A stretch of DNA of 27,659 bases from DASZBR01 sp033763845. GTDB taxonomy: Bacteria; Pseudomonadota; Gammaproteobacteria; DASZBR01. Numbering within the stretch: the stretch's first letter is position 1; each line of letters starts with the position of its first letter. Under the pieces are notes generated by a model. It had not been told where the DNA came from. It was given only the letters and a program-made list of their open reading frames with translations, and ran no database searches. The translations under genes and the position numbers were made by a program. The stretch covers positions 1 through 27,659 of the forward strand of contig JANRJR010000082.1 of assembly GCA_033763845.1 (NCBI GenBank), written 5' to 3'. This document shows positions 23,791 to 27,659 of this stretch, in pieces.

Positions 23791-25179
23791 TTATTTTACG
23801 TCACTCGTTGATGCACGGATTAAGGCAGGAGCCCCCACTGCATGCGGGGCAACTCCCCCGCCGACTGACTTTCTTCTTTTCCACATTTCCATTTGAGCAG
23901 CTCTTGTAGAATCTTTTTCTCCTAGCGATTGCATCCCAGCCGAGGATCGCAAGGGGTCTCTCGGGCTATTGCGCGGACTATTTCGACCTAAAACCCTAGG
24001 ACTACTATCATCACGCGGCGTACGATGCGATCGCGGCGTTGATGAATTTGATGAAGATTTTGGGTCAAGCGGCACATTCGGAAATGCTTCTGGGGACAAG
24101 ACTTTTAGAAGCTGAACACCAGTCTTCAACGCTAGCTGGTAAGTATTTTCTCTGCCCATAACCGCATCTAAAAATTGTTCGAATGCAGATTGAAAACGAA
24201 GTCCCATATCGCAAAACTTTTTACAATCATCAGAAAGATTGTTTTTTAATCGATACTGTTTAAAAAAATCCATTGCTGCTTTTGAATTTGCTTTCGAAGA
24301 CAAGATCAAGGCATCCAACTGACTTATCTCAAACTCCAATAACTGTAAAGATGTCATATTATTCTTGTCCAATGAACTTGTTTCCGTTATAGCTGTAAAA
24401 TCAATGCGCAAAAAATCTATGAACGATTCGGTCGTCTCAGGCATTTGTTTTTTATCCAAAAATTCTTTACGCGCAGATGCAAAGCGCTCAAAGTATTGAA
24501 TCTTTTCGAGCAAAGAATAATATTCGGGGAGATTTTCTTGAATCGCTTCATACGCCAAAACATGGATTTTTTGCATGATTCGCATTACAAGATATAAAAT
24601 TTGTACCCAAGACTTTACGGTAAATCCCAAATGAGCAGAAACATCTTTTACAAGTACAAATCGCAAAATCTCCGGACTGTCAGAACTTATATCGGGCACA
24701 AGCTCTTTTAAAAAGGAAGACATAAAATGTTCAAATGAACTTCTATCGATACGGGTATCTTTTAAATGAGGCAAATCAAATGCGTTGAGAAAAGAAAGGT
24801 AATTAAAATCGCCCATGTCACGCAAATCAGAAACCGACATTTTTCTATCGGGATCATAAAATTCCCTGCTCAAAACTTTTTTATTGTATGAAACTACCCC
24901 GTCGTTAAGAACATATTCAGCGTTTGGACTCGCATCATTCACACAAAGTGATCCAACAATTTTTGCTAAGGCTTCATCATCCATGGCGCTAATAAGAGTT
25001 TTGACGCAAACGCCATCGAGGCTTTTCATTTTGTCTACAATACTGAAAAGGCTGGAAGTAACAAAAGCATCTCTAGAAAAAAGTTGGCTAAAAAATGGCT
25101 GCAGGGATTCGTCCAATCCTTTACATCTCAACAAAAATTTCCTTAACTGCCCCTCATACTTCTCTTTTTCGCTTGCCAT
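23791..25179 (-). CDS. Unknown helical protein with S/T-P-R-rich tail (462 residues)
   Basis: Not recognised. ATG at 25179 is chosen because AAGGG lies six bases upstream; the first ATG (25185) abuts that site. There is no signal peptide and no clear membrane helix. Residues 1-365 are predicted mostly alpha-helical by eye, with repeated hydrophobic/charged patterning. Residues from about 372 on are low-complexity and disordered, with five [S/T]-P-R motifs within 30 residues and RRKSV near 435-439, a basophilic-kinase-like site. The architecture (helical body, phosphorylatable tail) resembles proteins delivered into eukaryotic cells, but no secretion signal can be proved. It is divergent from the 702-residue gene with a 113-bp gap. 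Confidence 0.88.
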   Translation of the reverse strand: MASEKEKYEGQLRKFLLRCKGLDESLQPFFSQLFSRDAFVTSSLFSIVDKMKSLDGVCVKTLISAMDDEALAKIVGSLCVNDASPNAEYVLNDGVVSYNKKVLSREFYDPDRKMSVSDLRDMGDFNYLSFLNAFDLPHLKDTRIDRSSFEHFMSSFLKELVPDISSDSPEILRFVLVKDVSAHLGFTVKSWVQILYLVMRIMQKIHVLAYEAIQENLPEYYSLLEKIQYFERFASARKEFLDKKQMPETTESFIDFLRIDFTAITETSSLDKNNMTSLQLLEFEISQLDALILSSKANSKAAMDFFKQYRLKNNLSDDCKKFCDMGLRFQSAFEQFLDAVMGRENTYQLALKTGVQLLKVLSPEAFPNVPLDPKSSSNSSTPRSHRTPRDDSSPRVLGRNSPRNSPRDPLRSSAGMQSLGEKDSTRAAQMEMWKRRKSVGGGVAPHAVGAPALIRASTSDVK

Positions 25180-25208
25180 AATCATCCCTTGTTATTCGCT
25201 ATCCGCGG

Positions 25209-25283
25209 TTGCGAGATTATAGAAATATTGTTTTATAATGTATACTAGCGTGCGTACGTTTTTTCGATCTAACGCACAAGGAG
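25209..25283. promoter_or_regulatory. Divergent promoter region for the 462- and 702-residue genes
   Basis: Minus strand: TATACA (25244-25239) and TATAAT (25221-25216), 17 bp apart. Plus strand: TATAAT (25234-25239) with a weak TTGCGA (25209-25214) 19 bp before. The plus -10 shares a base with the minus -35, so the two polymerases should compete. Downstream on the plus side GTGCGT (25250-25255) and ACGCAC (25272-25277) could form a leader hairpin directly before AAGGAG (25278-25283). Confidence 0.6.
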
Positions 25284-25292
25284 CAAACATCC

Positions 25293-27401
25293 ATGGAAGA
25301 AGTGCCTGCCTACCGTCAACTTGCTGACGATGCTCTGCGCTTACTTAACGAAAAAGATTTAAATGGAGCAAGCGAAAAAATTGCTGTTCTCCAACAAACC
25401 GATGCCAATTTTTTCCATTATTTTACTGCACGAATCGATTACAAACGAAATAATATTGCTAGTGCAATCGCGCATCTAATCAAAATCACAGACAAGCACT
25501 CTGAACTATTACCCGATGCTCAAGCACTCAAAGGCAAAGCAATTTCTAGACTTGTTCCTCGACAAATCAGTCGTACATTAGAACTCTTTGATGCCGCAAA
25601 TTACGATACCGCTATACGCGTAATTACTTCAATAGAATCTACGGGAAAAGAATTTGATTTTTGTCATTTTATGCGCGCAAAAATCGCGCAAAAGCAAAAC
25701 AATTTTCGCCTTGCTGTTGAAAATTTAGTGAAAGTAAAAAATACTAGGGATGAAAACTCAGCTGTTACTAGAGATCTCTACTCACCTACTCAAAAAATGC
25801 TAACCGAAATTCTTAACGAACAAGCTCAACGAGCTTTAGAAGCGATTAAAGTTTCTGATTTCATTGCTGCAAACGCTGCAATAGTTATCATTGAAGCCAG
25901 CAATACTGAATCAGTCTTTTGTAATTATATTAAAGCTGAAATTGCACACAAGCAAGGCAACATTTTTGCTGCACTCGATTTCCTGGATAAGGCTACAATA
26001 GAAAATTCTTATAACAATGAATCACTGATTGCATTTGACACAAATATTGCCGTTCAAAATTTACTCGTTGGATTAGTGTCAGGTCAACTCAAAGAAAAAT
26101 CAAAATACAAAACGCAGTTTGTCCCTTTTGAAGATCCTAAATCAGACTACACACCTATAAGCATCGACAGCGAAGAAGATTGTCGCACTTCAAATATCAA
26201 TATTACAGAATCTTTAGAGCCTTTCGTGAAAGCCACTCGATACGAAGACTCAGGAATCGTCTTTCATTTCACAGAAAAATTAAGCCTAGAAAGCCAGCTG
26301 CGAGTTCTGGAGAATCTCAAAACACTTTATATATGCGCTAGCCAGGAAATCTCCGAGCTCATCCCTTTGCCCATCGCACTATTCGGTGAAGAAATACCCA
26401 GTGAAGAACAATTCCTTCTGTACCTTACTAGGGAGCAAGCATTAATCAAAGGGCACATCGCAGCTGGAAAAGGTCTGTGGGCACAAGCTCATGCCTATTA
26501 CTTCGAGGCTTTTTCCAGTGGTACTTACAAACAGGAACTGGCACACTTAAAAGCATTTTATTTTCCACAAGCTGATGTAATTGAAATTAGCGAGAAATTC
26601 AATCAAGCGCAATGTTATGCGATCATAAAAAGCCTCTTTGTAAATAACGTGATAGATGAAAATAGGTTTGTTTGCTGGTTAAACGCCCTTCGGATTGCAA
26701 TATTATTTCCACCACCCAAAGAAGAAGAGCACGGTTCACAAGATGAAAGTGATGATGATACGGAGAGTGCTCAGAATCATGCAGATAGCCGTTCTCCTGA
26801 TGCCGCTATTCTTGAGTCCGCCCTACCTCAGCTTGATGCTAACGACGAACCCCCTGTTTCTGAGGAGAATCGAAAACTTGTCGGTAAAATTCAGAGGCAA
26901 ATTTTACTCTTTGATTCAGCGTTAAACACAGAAAATGCAATAGAAACAGAAAAATGGATGAGTGAAACAAAATTTGCAGAAACAAAAAAAATAATTTATG
27001 GCGAAGACCTTAAAGATTTTTCAAAACGCTTTTTTGAATCGGCTTGGAATATTTCTCGATTTAAACCACTAAATGCAGTCGTCGTTTTCTTTGCCGCATT
27101 CGCATTCCTTCCTGCACTTGCTCGCAAAAAATATCAGTTAACTCACAAAGAAAAACGCACAGTTGACCAAATATCAAAAGACGATGAAGCGCTCGAAGAA
27201 AGGCGCACCGAACTCAGAGAACAAAAACTTAAAAAAGCGCGTTTGAGTGACCGCATTTCATCCAGCAAGCGGAATTTATTATTTGAAGAAATGCGATCTC
27301 AACACGAAGATGACAGTGAAGTTGAAAAGCGCCGCATCGATGACGCAAGACAACTACGGTTTGCAATACCAGGTGCCTCCTCGCCCAGTAAAACAAACTA
27401 A
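25293..27401 (+). CDS. Unknown TPR-like repeat protein with membrane segment and coiled-coil tail (702 residues)
   Basis: Not recognised as a named family. Residues 14-65, 95-148 and 181-234 are three diverged copies of one unit: a helix pair, then [FC]-x-[YF]-x-x-A-[RKE]-I-x-x-K-[RQ] and a closing A-[IVL]-x-x-L helix, so a TPR-like solenoid. A further helical block follows (about 320-470). Residues 474-526 are acidic and disordered. One membrane segment lies at about 593-609 (LNAVVVFFAAFAFLPAL), then a strongly charged coiled coil (about 613-688). There is no N-terminal signal peptide. AAGGAG is nine bases before the ATG. It may be a secreted or membrane-tethered scaffold; function is unknown. 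Confidence 0.9.
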   Translation: MEEVPAYRQLADDALRLLNEKDLNGASEKIAVLQQTDANFFHYFTARIDYKRNNIASAIAHLIKITDKHSELLPDAQALKGKAISRLVPRQISRTLELFDAANYDTAIRVITSIESTGKEFDFCHFMRAKIAQKQNNFRLAVENLVKVKNTRDENSAVTRDLYSPTQKMLTEILNEQAQRALEAIKVSDFIAANAAIVIIEASNTESVFCNYIKAEIAHKQGNIFAALDFLDKATIENSYNNESLIAFDTNIAVQNLLVGLVSGQLKEKSKYKTQFVPFEDPKSDYTPISIDSEEDCRTSNINITESLEPFVKATRYEDSGIVFHFTEKLSLESQLRVLENLKTLYICASQEISELIPLPIALFGEEIPSEEQFLLYLTREQALIKGHIAAGKGLWAQAHAYYFEAFSSGTYKQELAHLKAFYFPQADVIEISEKFNQAQCYAIIKSLFVNNVIDENRFVCWLNALRIAILFPPPKEEEHGSQDESDDDTESAQNHADSRSPDAAILESALPQLDANDEPPVSEENRKLVGKIQRQILLFDSALNTENAIETEKWMSETKFAETKKIIYGEDLKDFSKRFFESAWNISRFKPLNAVVVFFAAFAFLPALARKKYQLTHKEKRTVDQISKDDEALEERRTELREQKLKKARLSDRISSSKRNLLFEEMRSQHEDDSEVEKRRIDDARQLRFAIPGASSPSKTN

Positions 27402-27408
27402 AATTTAA

Positions 27409-27659
27409 TTACTGTGGCATTTTGGGCGCTTCGAGTTTTTGCTCTGCATTTTGAATAAATGTCTTAGCAAGCGACTGAACAATGCTATTTAAATCTTTCT
27501 TGTTCTGGTCGGTATACTCTGGCGTCCACAATCCGTGTCTTGCACAGTGCTTTGCTTTTTCAACACACTTGCTTGCAAGCGCTAATGCATTTGCACGCTG
27601 CTGAGCATCGACGTTATCTGAGACAAGTATTCCATCAACTAATTCTGCGTCCTTTTCAA
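27409..27659 (-). CDS. C-terminal fragment of an unknown protein
   Basis: An open frame of 83 codons enters from the right edge and stops at TAA (27411-27409). It ends EQKLEAPKMPQ. Visible parts (VDAQQRANALALASKCVEKA; HGLWTPEYTDQNKKDLNSIV) are helical, hydrophilic and without membrane helices; three possible helices are seen. It is convergent with the 702-residue gene, with only seven bases between the two stops. The start and the rest of the gene lie outside the window, so no function is proposed. Reality is supported by uninterrupted coding with no rare pattern and by the tight fit with its neighbour. Confidence 0.7.
   Translation of the reverse strand, partial: EKDAELVDGILVSDNVDAQQRANALALASKCVEKAKHCARHGLWTPEYTDQNKKDLNSIVQSLAKTFIQNAEQKLEAPKMPQ

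Overview
This is a chromosomal segment of a gammaproteobacterium. The main evidence is the conserved block tRNA-Leu, tig, clpP, clpX, lon, hupB, ppiD, together with tmk-holB-tatD, a gammaproteobacterial-type Hfq and an MSHA-like pilus locus. The DNA is visibly AT-rich. Several large helical proteins with no recognisable family (membrane hairpins, TPR-like repeats, an S/T-P-R-rich disordered tail) sit among housekeeping genes. That look resembles host-associated Legionellales (Legionella/Coxiella/Berkiella-like), but this placement is an inference; no rRNA is present to confirm it.

Region 1 (1-5808) is a type IV pilus biogenesis cluster, best matched to the MSHA class. Leftward from the centre run a prepilin, a PilM/MshI-like, a PilN-like, a PilO/MshJ-like and a PilP/MshK-like gene, then the start of a putative lipoprotein secretin cut by the window edge. 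Rightward run GspH/MshC-, GspI/MshD- and GspK/MshP-like minor pilin genes. A GspJ/MshO-like gene faces back and ends exactly against the MshP-like gene. The two arms diverge from an 18-bp gap.

Region 2 (5824-14729) starts with pnuC (nicotinamide riboside uptake) and tRNA-Leu(CAG) on the plus strand. On the minus strand follows a long tight run, in transcription order: ppiD, tmk, a shortened holB, tatD, an ArnT-like glycosyltransferase, a TusA-like protein, a DUF6580-like membrane protein, hfq and purA. hflX/hflK/hflC are absent between hfq and purA, and pilZ is absent between holB and tatD.

Region 3 (14746-23690) is the proteostasis block. hupB continues into tRNA-Val and tRNA-Asp, and the unit is closed by an intrinsic terminator. 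A 730-residue multi-helix membrane protein of unknown function, on the opposite strand, and a long imperfect inverted repeat separate hupB from lon. Then come lon, clpX, clpP, tig and tRNA-Leu(TAG), all on the minus strand. All four tRNAs of the window lie within 22 bp of a protein gene or in tandem with one that does.

Region 4 (23691-27659) is accessory. Two unrecognised large proteins are transcribed divergently from a compact AT-rich promoter region: a 462-residue helical protein with an [S/T]-P-R-rich tail, and a 702-residue protein with three ~85-residue TPR-like repeats, an acidic linker, one membrane segment and a coiled-coil tail. The C-terminal part of a further unknown gene enters from the right edge. 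These proteins and the 730-residue one are the best candidates for something undescribed, possibly secreted host-interaction factors. No secretion system is visible here to prove that. No CRISPR array, transposase, phage gene or rRNA is seen, and no gene-free stretch exceeds 300 bases.
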